Assembly (NCBI GenBank): GCA_002422045.1
Contig: DITG01000133.1
Location: 12,801-23,431, forward strand
Source: Acholeplasmataceae bacterium UBA6190
GTDB taxonomy: Bacteria; Bacillota_I; Bacilli_A; Acholeplasmatales; Acholeplasmataceae
Direction: 5' to 3'
Length of the DNA: 10,631 nt
The notes below the pieces were generated by a model. It worked only from the letters and a program-made list of their open reading frames with translations. It ran no database searches and was not told where the DNA came from. Made by a program: the position numbers and the translations under genes. This document shows, in pieces, positions 1 through 7,508 of this stretch (its first letter is position 1; each line of letters begins with the position of its first letter).

Positions 1-1637
1 AGCTGATGGAGTTGCGATAGACCAAAATTTTCAGCGGCATATATACCCATCAGGGTTGCGGTCGGTATGTCAATCCCAACTTCGACCATGGTTGTGGAAA
101 TCAATATGCTTCCCGGTGTATACATGAATGACTCCATCATGTTTGTCTGATCTCCGTCAGAGAGTTTTCCATGCAGAATAAAAACAGGCGCGTTGATGGA
201 CTCTTTGATATCACGAGATACAGTTTCAATATTATCTGTCACATGGGTCGATGTGATGGCTGGTACGATTAAAAACACATGTTCTTTCCGTTTGACGGTT
301 TCTCGGATCGCGTCATAGAGTTGACTGATTTCGCTTTTTTGAATGTAGCGCGTATCGATTGTCTTTCTTTGTTTCGGTTTCATCTTGATGATGCTGACAT
401 GCGTATTGCCAAAGATGACTGATGCGAGCGTTCTAGGTATTGGTGTCGCACTCAGATAAAGAACATCCTTAGACTTTGACTTCATGATCAAATCTTCTCT
501 GCTTGATACACCAAACTTATGCTGCTCATCAATCACCACAAGCCCCAATCGATCGAATAATACATCGTCTTCAATCAGTGCGTGTGTACCGATGACGAGA
601 TCATAAACATGGTTTTGAATGTCTTTCTTCAGTTGTTCTTTTTGTTTTGTTTTACCTGTCAACAAAGCGATTCTGACGTCTTTGAGATGCTCCTTGAATA
701 CTTGGTAGTGCTGAGTAGCCAACAGTTCTGTCGGTGCCATGAAGGCAACCTGTTCACCAGCTGTGATCGCTGCATAGGACGCGATCAGACTGACCATTGT
801 TTTACCTGATCCGACATCGCCTTGAATCAGTCGATAGCTTGCATGATCAGATTTGAAATCTCTGAATATATCATTGGTAGCATCTTTCTGATCAGCAGTG
901 AGTTCGTATGGCAGTGTGTTGATGAGGGCTCTGACTTGATCAATCTGATATCTTTTAGGTGGTCTTTTGAACTGACTTGGCTGGTGAGCGATCATCTTCA
1001 ATTGTAAAAAAAATGCTTCTTCATACTTGAATCTGCGTTCTGCCTGCTTTATGTCTTTCATATCTTTAGGCAGATGTAGCATCTTGAATGCAGATCGTCG
1101 TGAGGTCAGTTTGTACTGATCGATCAGATGTGGCGGAATCGTTTCATAGACATCGACTTTTTGTTCTTCAAACATTTCCAAGATGATGTTCGACACTGTC
1201 TTGTCGTGAATGCCTTCAATCCCGTAAACCGGTTTGATTGGTATATTCAAATCGCGTTTGACAACAGTTTTTGCAATGATCTTTTGGTGATACAAATGAT
1301 ATGTCCCTTTGATGACAACATCCATGCCGACACTGAATGTCTTGATATAATAACCTCTGCCAAAGACGATGACTTCAATGATTTGGTCACCCAGTTTGAC
1401 ATCAAACACCACTCGATCCGCTTTGGCAGATCGAATCAGTTTAGGTTCTGTGTGGATGATGCCCGACAACGTGACAACTTCCTGATGACGTGCACGGTCA
1501 AGTGAGATGATTGAAAACTCTTCATACGACTTAGGCACACGTAAAATCAGGTCATATGTCGACCATATGCCTTGACTTCTCAGTATTCTCAATATGTTAG
1601 GTCCGACACCTTTAATGGTATCCAATTTATATTCCAT
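1..1637 (-). CDS. recG: ATP-dependent DNA helicase RecG (partial, C-terminus off the window)
   Basis: RecG is a monomeric superfamily 2 helicase that binds branched DNA and regresses stalled replication forks and Holliday junctions. The open frame runs from ATG at 1637 to the left edge, giving 545 residues of an expected total near 680, so the last part of the helicase core and the C-terminus are outside the window. Visible motifs in order: an N-terminal wedge/OB region (roughly residues 1-200, including an IKGVGPN start typical of RecG); Walker A GDVGSGKT with Lys279; APTELLA; THALI; a DEQH box at 370-373; SATPIPRT; and near the edge TTMVEVGIDIPTAT followed by FGLSQLH, the RecG version of motif V/VI. 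The start is supported by AGGTGA four bases upstream of ATG. It lies just after the terminator of the preceding ATPase gene; I see no convincing promoter in the short gap. Confidence 0.96.
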   Translation of the reverse strand, partial: MEYKLDTIKGVGPNILRILRSQGIWSTYDLILRVPKSYEEFSIISLDRARHQEVVTLSGIIHTEPKLIRSAKADRVVFDVKLGDQIIEVIVFGRGYYIKTFSVGMDVVIKGTYHLYHQKIIAKTVVKRDLNIPIKPVYGIEGIHDKTVSNIILEMFEEQKVDVYETIPPHLIDQYKLTSRRSAFKMLHLPKDMKDIKQAERRFKYEEAFFLQLKMIAHQPSQFKRPPKRYQIDQVRALINTLPYELTADQKDATNDIFRDFKSDHASYRLIQGDVGSGKTMVSLIASYAAITAGEQVAFMAPTELLATQHYQVFKEHLKDVRIALLTGKTKQKEQLKKDIQNHVYDLVIGTHALIEDDVLFDRLGLVVIDEQHKFGVSSREDLIMKSKSKDVLYLSATPIPRTLASVIFGNTHVSIIKMKPKQRKTIDTRYIQKSEISQLYDAIRETVKRKEHVFLIVPAITSTHVTDNIETVSRDIKESINAPVFILHGKLSDGDQTNMMESFMYTPGSILISTTMVEVGIDIPTATLMGIYAAENFGLSQLHQ

Positions 1638-1661
1638 AAGGTCACCTATCCTTATTATAAC

Positions 1662-1693
1662 AAAGAAAGAAAAAGCCGGAAGTTGATTCCGAC
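1662..1693 (-). terminator. Rho-independent terminator after the metal ATPase gene
   Basis: On the minus strand, GTCGGAA-tcaac-TTCCGGC forms a 7-bp stem with one G-T pair and a 5-base loop (1693-1675). It is followed by TTTTTCTTTCTTT. The stem begins at the base immediately after the TAG stop of the ATPase gene (1694-1696). It should end the cad transcript before recG, which starts 25 bases downstream. Confidence 0.8.
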
Positions 1694-3790
1694 CTAATGT
1701 CTGTCTTTAAAAATACGCATCGCATTCATCACAGCCAGTAATGAGACACCGACATCTGCGAAAATGGCCATCCACATGGTCGCAATCCCGAATGTTCCCA
1801 GTAACAAGACTATGACTTTGATACCGAGTGCCATAACAATGTTTTGTGTGACGATCACTTTTGTCAGTTTAGAAATCTCAAGTCCAGAAATGAGCGTATC
1901 TGGATCATCGTTCATGATGACAGCATCGGAGGCTTCGATTGCCGCATCGCTTCCGATGCCCCCCATCGCAACCCCTAAAGTCGCTTCTGTGAGTACAGGT
2001 GCATCATTGATTCCGTCTCCCAGGAAGAGTACCTTTTCTGTTTTAGCAAGTTCACTGACGATTCTGACCTTGTCTTGAGGCAGACATTTGGTGTGAACAC
2101 TATCGATACCGAGTTCTTTGGCAACCTCTTGTCCGACACTGTCTTGATCACCCGTGATGAGTGTTGTTTTCTTACCGGTCATCTTCAGATAGTCAATGAG
2201 AATCTTTGAAGTCTTTTTGATGCGGTCTTTGATGACGATGGTTCCAACCCATTGTCTGTCGATGGCCACATAGATGATGGTTCCGACATCACCTGTTTTT
2301 GAATACATGATTCTGTTTTCTTCCATCCACTTATCGTTACCGACGAACACTTTCTGGTTCTGATAGTATCCTTCCACACCTTTTCCAAAGTATTCATGAA
2401 TATCTCTGATTTTAGAGGTGTCGATTTTCTTTCCATAGGCGGATACGATGGAGGTTGCAATCGGATGATTTGAAAAGTGCTCAATGTGTGCTGCGATTTC
2501 AAGTGTGAGTTCCTGTCTCGAGGAGATGATTCTGGAAACTTCAAAAACACCTTTGGTCAATGTGCCGGTCTTATCAAAGACAAAGTGATCGATCGATCCC
2601 AGTATTTCCAAATCGCTTCCGCTTTTGAATAACATACCATGCTTCGAAGATGCTCCGATACCTGCAAAAAATGATAGAGGAACCGACAAGACCAGTGCAC
2701 AAGGACAACTGATGACTAGAAAGATGAGTGCACGGTGAATATAAATGGGAAGCAATCCAACATAGGATGTGTTTTCAATCAGTGATATGACACCTGGGAC
2801 AGCAAACGCTAAAATGACAGATAGCAAGACGACAATTGGGGTGTAGATGTTTGCAAAACGCGTGATGAATTGCTCAGTTTTCGCTTTTTTTGCACTGTTC
2901 GATTCCACAAACTGCAAGATTTTAGCAACCGTTGAATCTTGATACGTCTTATCGACTCTGACAGTGATCACACCTGAAAGATTGATGGATCCTGAAATGA
3001 CTTCATCGTTGATTTTGACATCTTTGGGCATGGATTCACCGGTCAAGTGTCTGATGTCAAGCGATGTTGTTCCTTGGATGATATGTCCATCGACAGGCAT
3101 TTTTTCTCCAGGTCTGACCATGATGACATCACCTTCCAGTAACATTTCTGGACGAATGTCTTTCTCACCATCTCGGATGACGAGATGTGCGATTGTCGGT
3201 TTGATATCCATGAGTGCCTTGATGTTTTTTCTGGATTTTCTGACTGATCGATATTGTAGATATTCTCCTATTCTATAGAATAACATGACAGCGATTGCCT
3301 CAATGGGTTCACCAATGGCAAATGCGCCAAGGGTAGCAATCGTCATGAGAAAATGTTCATCAAAAAGACGGCCTGAAAATAAATTTGTAAAAGCCTTATA
3401 GATGACTTTATAGCCAATCAAGACGTAGGATATGGCATATCCGATCTGCAACCACAATGGCGTTGTTGTGCGATATATCAAGATATCTAAAATGATGATT
3501 ATGGTTAGAGAGATGACGCCTATGATGTTGATGATCAGTTCAATCGTTGAATGCTTGTGTGTGATTGTATCCTGATCTATATCGATGATCGAGACATCGT
3601 TTTCAATGGACTTTGCGATACGGTCGAGGGTGAGGGTTTCAACACCTTCGAGATTACCTTCTAGGTAAACACGTTCTTTGATCAGGTCAACTTTGGCAAA
3701 TGTGACCCCTTCGATCTGATGCAGTTGAGATTCGATCTTCATTGCACAGTTGGCGCAGTCTAGATCCTTAATGATGTATGTTTTTTTCAT
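1694..3790 (-). CDS. cadA: P1B-type heavy-metal (Zn/Cd/Pb) translocating ATPase
   Basis: This is an inner-membrane efflux pump that uses ATP to export soft divalent cations, most likely Zn2+, Cd2+ or Pb2+. It has one N-terminal HMA metal-binding domain with Cys12 and Cys15 (DLDCANC), then membrane segments, the actuator loop TGES, and a transmembrane Cys-Pro-Cys at 362-364. Also present are the phosphorylation motif DKTGTLT with Asp406, the SNHPIA signature of heavy-metal ATPases, TGDQ, and the hinge GDGINDAP with Asp592. The last membrane segments carry the Lys (NIVMALGIK) and Asp (IFADVG) that mark the Zn/Cd/Pb subgroup (P1B-2) rather than the copper pumps. I place the start at ATG 3790 (698 aa) because AGAGAGG lies a suitable distance upstream. 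An in-frame ATG at 3817 would lie inside the repressor gene with no visible ribosome binding site. It follows the repressor gene by 4 bases, so the two are co-transcribed. Confidence 0.95.
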   Translation of the reverse strand: MKKTYIIKDLDCANCAMKIESQLHQIEGVTFAKVDLIKERVYLEGNLEGVETLTLDRIAKSIENDVSIIDIDQDTITHKHSTIELIINIIGVISLTIIIILDILIYRTTTPLWLQIGYAISYVLIGYKVIYKAFTNLFSGRLFDEHFLMTIATLGAFAIGEPIEAIAVMLFYRIGEYLQYRSVRKSRKNIKALMDIKPTIAHLVIRDGEKDIRPEMLLEGDVIMVRPGEKMPVDGHIIQGTTSLDIRHLTGESMPKDVKINDEVISGSINLSGVITVRVDKTYQDSTVAKILQFVESNSAKKAKTEQFITRFANIYTPIVVLLSVILAFAVPGVISLIENTSYVGLLPIYIHRALIFLVISCPCALVLSVPLSFFAGIGASSKHGMLFKSGSDLEILGSIDHFVFDKTGTLTKGVFEVSRIISSRQELTLEIAAHIEHFSNHPIATSIVSAYGKKIDTSKIRDIHEYFGKGVEGYYQNQKVFVGNDKWMEENRIMYSKTGDVGTIIYVAIDRQWVGTIVIKDRIKKTSKILIDYLKMTGKKTTLITGDQDSVGQEVAKELGIDSVHTKCLPQDKVRIVSELAKTEKVLFLGDGINDAPVLTEATLGVAMGGIGSDAAIEASDAVIMNDDPDTLISGLEISKLTKVIVTQNIVMALGIKVIVLLLGTFGIATMWMAIFADVGVSLLAVMNAMRIFKDRH

Positions 3791-3794
3791 GTTG

Positions 3795-4148
3795 CTAATC
3801 CTCTCTGACGTGATCAAATGCTTGGTTGAAAATCAAGTGGATATGCTCATCAGCCAGTCTGTAGAAAATAGACTTGCCGTCTCTTCTGGTTCTGACCAAA
3901 TCATGATCTCTGAGCAGTTTCAGTTGATGAGAAATCGCACTTTGCGACATTTCAAGTGCAAGTGCAATATCACATACACAGAGCTCGTTCTGTTTCAAAG
4001 CAAATAGAATTCGAATTCTCGTCTGATCAGAGAGCGCCTTGAACAATGAACTGACATCAGTGACCTGTTTTAAGTCAATACCATTGGTTTGGACTCTATC
4101 TGTTTTCTGATTCTGATGTATGGGTCTGTCACACGTACAAGATTTCAT
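3795..4148 (-). CDS. cadC: CadC-type ArsR/SmtB-family metal-responsive repressor
   Basis: This winged-helix repressor of 117 residues is expected to bind the operator just upstream and release it when Cd, Pb or Zn binds. The recognition helix lies at about residues 68-85 (SQSAISHQLKLLRDHDLV). Both metal sites of Staphylococcus aureus CadC can be lined up. The thiolate site is Cys4, Cys6, Cys57 and Cys59 (ELCVCD), compared with Cys7, 11, 58 and 60 in CadC. The dimer-interface site is Asp100, His102, His113 and Glu116, each one position below CadC Asp101, His103, His114 and Glu117. The start is ATG 4148, preceded by AGGAGG with a 6-base spacer; an in-frame ATG at 4163 overlaps that ribosome binding site and is unlikely. 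It is the first gene of a two-gene unit with the ATPase, so it probably autoregulates. Metal specificity is inferred from residues and context. Confidence 0.94.
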   Translation of the reverse strand: MKSCTCDRPIHQNQKTDRVQTNGIDLKQVTDVSSLFKALSDQTRIRILFALKQNELCVCDIALALEMSQSAISHQLKLLRDHDLVRTRRDGKSIFYRLADEHIHLIFNQAFDHVRED

Positions 4149-4160
4149 CAAAGTCCTCCT

Positions 4161-4182
4161 CATATGAGTAAGTGTTCATATG
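4161..4182 (-). promoter_or_regulatory. Operator-like inverted repeat for the CadC/ArsR repressor
   Basis: There is a perfect 7-bp inverted repeat, CATATGA and TCATATG, separated by 8 bases. It lies between the -10 box and the repressor start, covering the expected +1. The TATGAAC...TCATA core resembles known SmtB/CadC family operators. Binding here would block transcription of both metal-resistance genes. Confidence 0.75.
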
Positions 4183-4189
4183 TAATATC

Positions 4190-4218
4190 ATGATAACTCA
4201 AAATCATCATTCTGTCAA
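4190..4218 (-). promoter_or_regulatory. Sigma-A-type promoter of the cadC-cadA unit
   Basis: On the minus strand a perfect -35 TTGACA (4218-4213) is followed after 17 bases by -10 TATCAT (4195-4190), which puts +1 near 4183. The inverted repeat starts immediately downstream. The -35 box begins 5 bases past the poly-T tract of the aro operon terminator, so the two units are packed tightly but separated. Confidence 0.82.
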
Positions 4219-4223
4219 TCGAT

Positions 4224-4252
4224 AAAAAAAGGCATATCAGGGCCGATATGCC
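4224..4252 (-). terminator. Rho-independent terminator of the aro operon
   Basis: On the minus strand, GGCATATC and GATATGCC form a perfect 8-bp stem around a 6-base loop (4252-4231), followed by seven T residues. The 5' arm and most of the loop encode the final residues of AroC (KAYRP), and the stop codon lies at the loop/3'-arm boundary. Confidence 0.93.
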
Positions 4253-5226
4253 TTGAACATCAGATATTGGTCTGCCAATACAATGGCGAGCACATTTTCC
4301 AAAACAATACCCGCACGTCTGGCGATACAGACATCATGTCTGCCTGCCACATCCAGAGGTTCCATCCGTTCGGTTCCAAAATGGAATGTTTCCTGAGTCT
4401 TTTGTATGGATGAAGTAGGTTTGATCATCACTTTGACCAGAAGATCATTTCCGTTTGAGATCCCCCCTGTGACACCTCCACTGTGGTTGGTTTTTGTATG
4501 ACCCTCATGATCGATGATTTCATCATTGAACTGACTGCCTAGCCAAGAAGCACCTTCGAAGCCTGTTCCGATTTCAACACCTTTGACTGCTGGAATGGAC
4601 AGCATCATTTTACCGATTTCCGCATCCAGCTTACTGAAGAAAGGTTCACCGAGTCCAACCATCATATTGGTTGCCTTTACCTGGATGACACCGCCAACCG
4701 AATCGCCTTGTGAAGCGATTTCTTGAAGATAGTCATCGATCTTGGAAAGATCTTTCAGTGTACCTACTGACAAGAGTTGGTGAGATAATTTGAAGGGAAT
4801 GGTCATTTTGGCAATCGCACCCGCAGCCACCAGTGCCGCAGTCAGTCTGCCTGAAAAACGTCCGCCACCACGATGATCTTGAAAACCCCTATATTTCACT
4901 TCTGCAACAAAATCGGCATGACCTGGTCTGGGTTGTTTTTTTAAGTGATCATAATCTTGAGATCTCACATTCTGGTTTCTGATCATCAAATGAATAGGAG
5001 CACCTGTTGAGTATCCATTAAAGACACCAGATGTGATGTCAAACTCATCTTCTTCCTTACGAGGTGTGGTACCTACCGCACCAGGCTGGCGTTTGATTAA
5101 GTCAGCTTTGATCAGTTTTTGATCAATCAAAATGCCTGCTGGCATCCCATCAATGACCACGCCGATCGCACTTTGGTGTGATTCGCCGTACAAAGTAATT
5201 TTGAACAATGTTCCATAAGTATTCAT
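4237..5226 (-). CDS. aroC: Chorismate synthase
   Basis: This enzyme catalyses the last step of the shikimate pathway, an FMN-dependent anti-elimination turning 5-enolpyruvylshikimate 3-phosphate into chorismate. It is a cytoplasmic homotetramer in known cases. At 329 residues it is compact (many homologues have 350-390). Family signatures are present: YGESH with the invariant His17, RPGHADF with His103, a glycine-rich GGGRFSGRLTA stretch at about 121-130, and GRHDVC at 295-300 with Asp298. The residue after GESH is Gln rather than the usual Gly, and the GGGRFSGRLT form resembles the clostridial style rather than the common RSSARET. The start overlaps the aroE stop by 4 bases and has a strong AAGGAGG upstream. 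It is the last gene of the operon. Confidence 0.95.
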   Translation of the reverse strand: MNTYGTLFKITLYGESHQSAIGVVIDGMPAGILIDQKLIKADLIKRQPGAVGTTPRKEEDEFDITSGVFNGYSTGAPIHLMIRNQNVRSQDYDHLKKQPRPGHADFVAEVKYRGFQDHRGGGRFSGRLTAALVAAGAIAKMTIPFKLSHQLLSVGTLKDLSKIDDYLQEIASQGDSVGGVIQVKATNMMVGLGEPFFSKLDAEIGKMMLSIPAVKGVEIGTGFEGASWLGSQFNDEIIDHEGHTKTNHSGGVTGGISNGNDLLVKVMIKPTSSIQKTQETFHFGTERMEPLDVAGRHDVCIARRAGIVLENVLAIVLADQYLMFKAYRP

Positions 5227-6005
5227 TGAAGTACGACCTCCTTGAGTTCATCCAGCAAAGCCTTAGACATATCATGTTTGATTTCAAACCATATTTCTTC
5301 ACTTTTGAGTGCTTGAATCAATAACATATACATGCCACCGATGCCGGTTTTTGCATCTTTCATGATCTGAGTCACTTCAGGATTGTAAACCAAATCGATG
5401 ACAGTATGATGTTTCACATACGATGCGTCTATGACTGAATCCGTCACATTCGGATATGTTCCAATCGGTGTTGCTTGGACATAAAGATCGACTTGCTCAG
5501 GATTTAACTTTTGAAAACTCGTCACATGCTGGAACAAAGGATCGAGATCGTTGGTATGTCTTGAGACCACCACAACGTGAGCTCCTAAATCTTGAAGCAC
5601 ACAATATGCTGCTTTGGCCGCACCGCCAGCACCGAGCAGATAAACGTTTTTATCTTTGACTTGAATCTGATGTTTCAACAGCAAACCCATGAATCCATCA
5701 TAATCCGTATTGTCTCCGATGAGTTTTCCATTCTTGAGATAAATGGTATTCACCGCTTTGATCCGATTGGCTTTGGGTGTCAACTGATCCAGATATTTCA
5801 TGACCGTCTGTTTGTAAGGGATGGTCACATTGATGCCTTTGATGGTTTGATTTCTGATGAGTTTCATCAGTGCAGGGATGTCATTTTCTTCAACATCAAA
5901 AAGATCATAACGGATATCCAAACCTAATTTTTTTGCCATATATTGGTGAATCTTTGGAGATTTCGCATATCCGATTTGCTTGCCGAGTAAACCATAACGA
6001 TCCAT
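5223..6005 (-). CDS. aroE: Shikimate dehydrogenase
   Basis: AroE reduces 3-dehydroshikimate to shikimate, usually with NADPH. The 260-residue length is normal for the family. The substrate domain shows catalytic Lys65 in GINVTIPYK, Asn86 in VNTIY, and Asp101 in GDNTDYDG. The nucleotide domain shows LLGAGGAAKAA and VSRHTND, where the Arg is consistent with binding the 2'-phosphate of NADPH. Near the C-terminus, QALKSEEIWF matches the family's Q-A motif. One oddity is that the N-terminal shikimate carboxylate-binding motif, normally S-x-S-P, reads YAKSP, so the first serine is Ala14 while Ser16 is kept. The start is 2 bases after the chorismate mutase stop, with AAGGAG about 11 bases upstream, inside the mutase gene. 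Confidence 0.94.
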   Translation of the reverse strand: MDRYGLLGKQIGYAKSPKIHQYMAKKLGLDIRYDLFDVEENDIPALMKLIRNQTIKGINVTIPYKQTVMKYLDQLTPKANRIKAVNTIYLKNGKLIGDNTDYDGFMGLLLKHQIQVKDKNVYLLGAGGAAKAAYCVLQDLGAHVVVVSRHTNDLDPLFQHVTSFQKLNPEQVDLYVQATPIGTYPNVTDSVIDASYVKHHTVIDLVYNPEVTQIMKDAKTGIGGMYMLLIQALKSEEIWFEIKHDMSKALLDELKEVVLQ

Positions 6006-6007
6006 GA

Positions 6008-6259
6008 TTACTGAATCTCCTTCGAAAGTCTCATGATTTCTTTCAAAAATGATTCATAAAGTGGCCACAAACTTTCATCATTCAAGGATGCTCTTCTCTT
6101 GCTCAGGAGTTGAAGTTCTCGGTTGGGATCCAAGACTGGCAGATGATGATCTTTCTTATATTGACCGATGGCTTTGGAAATGGCCATACGTTTTTTGAAC
6201 AGTTCTTGCATCTGAAGATCGATGTCGTCGATTTGAATTCTCATGTCATCAAGATTCAT
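6008..6259 (-). CDS. aroQ: Monofunctional AroQ-class chorismate mutase
   Basis: This 83-residue all-helical enzyme rearranges chorismate to prephenate. Residues matching the E. coli mutase active site are visible: Arg7 (MRIQIDDID), Arg24 (KKRMAIS), Lys35 (GQYK), Asp44 and Arg47-Glu48 (PVLDPNRE). It is a stand-alone protein, not fused to DAHP synthase or prephenate dehydratase as often happens. I chose ATG 6259 because GGAGGT lies 7 bases upstream; a longer open frame reaching 6406 only reads through the end of aroA in another frame and has no family similarity. The gene overlaps aroA by 11 bases, so translation is likely coupled. The symbol refers to the AroQ fold of chorismate mutase, not the type II dehydroquinase that shares the name. 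Confidence 0.92.
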   Translation of the reverse strand: MNLDDMRIQIDDIDLQMQELFKKRMAISKAIGQYKKDHHLPVLDPNRELQLLSKRRASLNDESLWPLYESFLKEIMRLSKEIQ

Positions 6260-7508
6260 GAATAATACCTCCCAAAGTTTGGTAATCGCAAAAAAATTGA
6301 GGATAAGATTTTGATACGGACTGTGCACCTGTGATGGTGATGGGACCCTCTGATCGTATGGCTGCGATCGCCATGGCCATCGCGATTCTGTGATCATTAA
6401 AAGCATCGACTGTTTGATTGCCTTTGAACGTGGGTTGACCGATGATGGTTACCACATCGCCTGACACTGAAATATCAACGCCTAGTGTCGTTAGATTCTC
6501 TACCATCGCTTGCAGACGATCAGATTCTTTGATTTTCAGTCGTTCACAACCTTCAAATCGAGAAGTTCCCGATGAGAGTGCGGCAAGTACCATCAAGATT
6601 GGACCCAAATCTGGAATATCAGTCAGAGATATCTTCATTCCATAGGTTGTCGATGGTTCAATCTGATAACTTCTAGACACATGATCAAAAACGACTTGCC
6701 CGCCCATGTCTTTGAGCAGATCAACAATCTTCATGTCACCTTGTTTAGATACCGGATTCAACCCGGTCAAATCAATTTTCTTTCCTATCAAACCTGCTAC
6801 CATCCAAAAAGCTGCTTGAGAATAATCGCCTTCAATCGATGTTTTGATTGGTTGAAAGTGCTGATTTCCTTTGATGTAGTAAAAAGGTGGGGTCGACAGA
6901 ATATGTATGCCAAATGACTGAAGTACATCTAAAGTCAAATCGACATATCCTTTGGATTCGAGTGGCGTTGTCAGTTCGATGATGCTGTCTTTTTTGAGCA
7001 AGGGCAGTGCATAAAGAAGTCCAGTGATGAACTGTGAACTGACATTGCCTTTGAGTGGATAATGACCTTCTTTGAGTGGACCTTTGACCGTCAGTGGTAA
7101 ATATCCTGTTTCTGGTTTCTGATAAGTGATTTTCTTTTGATCGAATAGATCCAAATAGACATCCAAAGGACGATCTTTGAGACGACCTTTTCCTGTCCAT
7201 GTCACAGCTTCTTTTTGACACATCGCGATAGGAATCATGAATCGTAATGTTGAACCTGACTCATTACAATCGAGTTCTTTTTGATTCAGTTTGAGTTCTG
7301 ACCCAATGATGTGATCATCTTCGAACCTTGTCCCCAGTTGAGTAAGAACATGTTTGGTTGCAGTCAAGTCATCGGAATCGAGCACATTGGTGATGGTGCT
7401 TTTTCCTTTGGCGAGCCCTGATGCAATCACATACCGGTGAGATAACGACTTGCTTGAAATGACTTTGAGCGTTCCAGAAAGCGGACGTGGTGTGATGGTA
7501 ACATTCAT
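6249..7508 (-). CDS. aroA: 3-phosphoshikimate 1-carboxyvinyltransferase (EPSP synthase)
   Basis: The enzyme transfers the enolpyruvyl group of phosphoenolpyruvate to shikimate 3-phosphate. The 419-residue protein has the two-domain EPSP synthase layout. Motifs include SKSLSHR with Lys20 and Arg25 (substrate binding), NESGSTLRF (the loop that in other families reads NAGTAMR), GDYSQAAFW, and the catalytic-aspartate region TDIPDLGP. Further on are ERLKIKESDRL with catalytic Glu and Arg, NDHRIAMA, and SKSYPQFF near the C-terminus. The ESGSTLR form is of the type seen in Clostridia/Fusobacteria-like enzymes. The start codon overlaps the aroB stop (ATGA, 4 bases). The end overlaps the chorismate mutase start by 11 bases and carries that gene's ribosome binding site. 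Confidence 0.96.
   Translation of the reverse strand: MNVTITPRPLSGTLKVISSKSLSHRYVIASGLAKGKSTITNVLDSDDLTATKHVLTQLGTRFEDDHIIGSELKLNQKELDCNESGSTLRFMIPIAMCQKEAVTWTGKGRLKDRPLDVYLDLFDQKKITYQKPETGYLPLTVKGPLKEGHYPLKGNVSSQFITGLLYALPLLKKDSIIELTTPLESKGYVDLTLDVLQSFGIHILSTPPFYYIKGNQHFQPIKTSIEGDYSQAAFWMVAGLIGKKIDLTGLNPVSKQGDMKIVDLLKDMGGQVVFDHVSRSYQIEPSTTYGMKISLTDIPDLGPILMVLAALSSGTSRFEGCERLKIKESDRLQAMVENLTTLGVDISVSGDVVTIIGQPTFKGNQTVDAFNDHRIAMAMAIAAIRSEGPITITGAQSVSKSYPQFFCDYQTLGGIIHES

Noticed and set aside
1654..1659. Perfect TATAAT on the minus strand upstream of recG
   Set aside because: It has no usable -35 at 16-18 bases, and transcription from it would start at the recG ribosome binding site itself. 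It is probably a by-product of the T-rich terminator tail.
582..3278. Many plus-strand open frames opposite recG and the ATPase
   Set aside because: They are antisense shadows of well-supported genes, with no family motifs or ribosome binding sites that I can recognise.
3788..3817. ATPase start at ATG 3817 (707 aa)
   Set aside because: It lies inside the repressor gene without a ribosome binding site. ATG 3790 has AGAGAGG upstream and gives the usual short N-terminus before the HMA domain.
4146..4163. Repressor start at ATG 4163 (122 aa)
   Set aside because: This ATG overlaps the AGGAGG that serves ATG 4148 and falls at the edge of the operator repeat.
6260..6406. N-terminal extension of the chorismate mutase (132 aa frame)
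   Set aside because: The extra residues are an out-of-frame reading of the aroA end with no family similarity. GGAGGT precedes ATG 6259.
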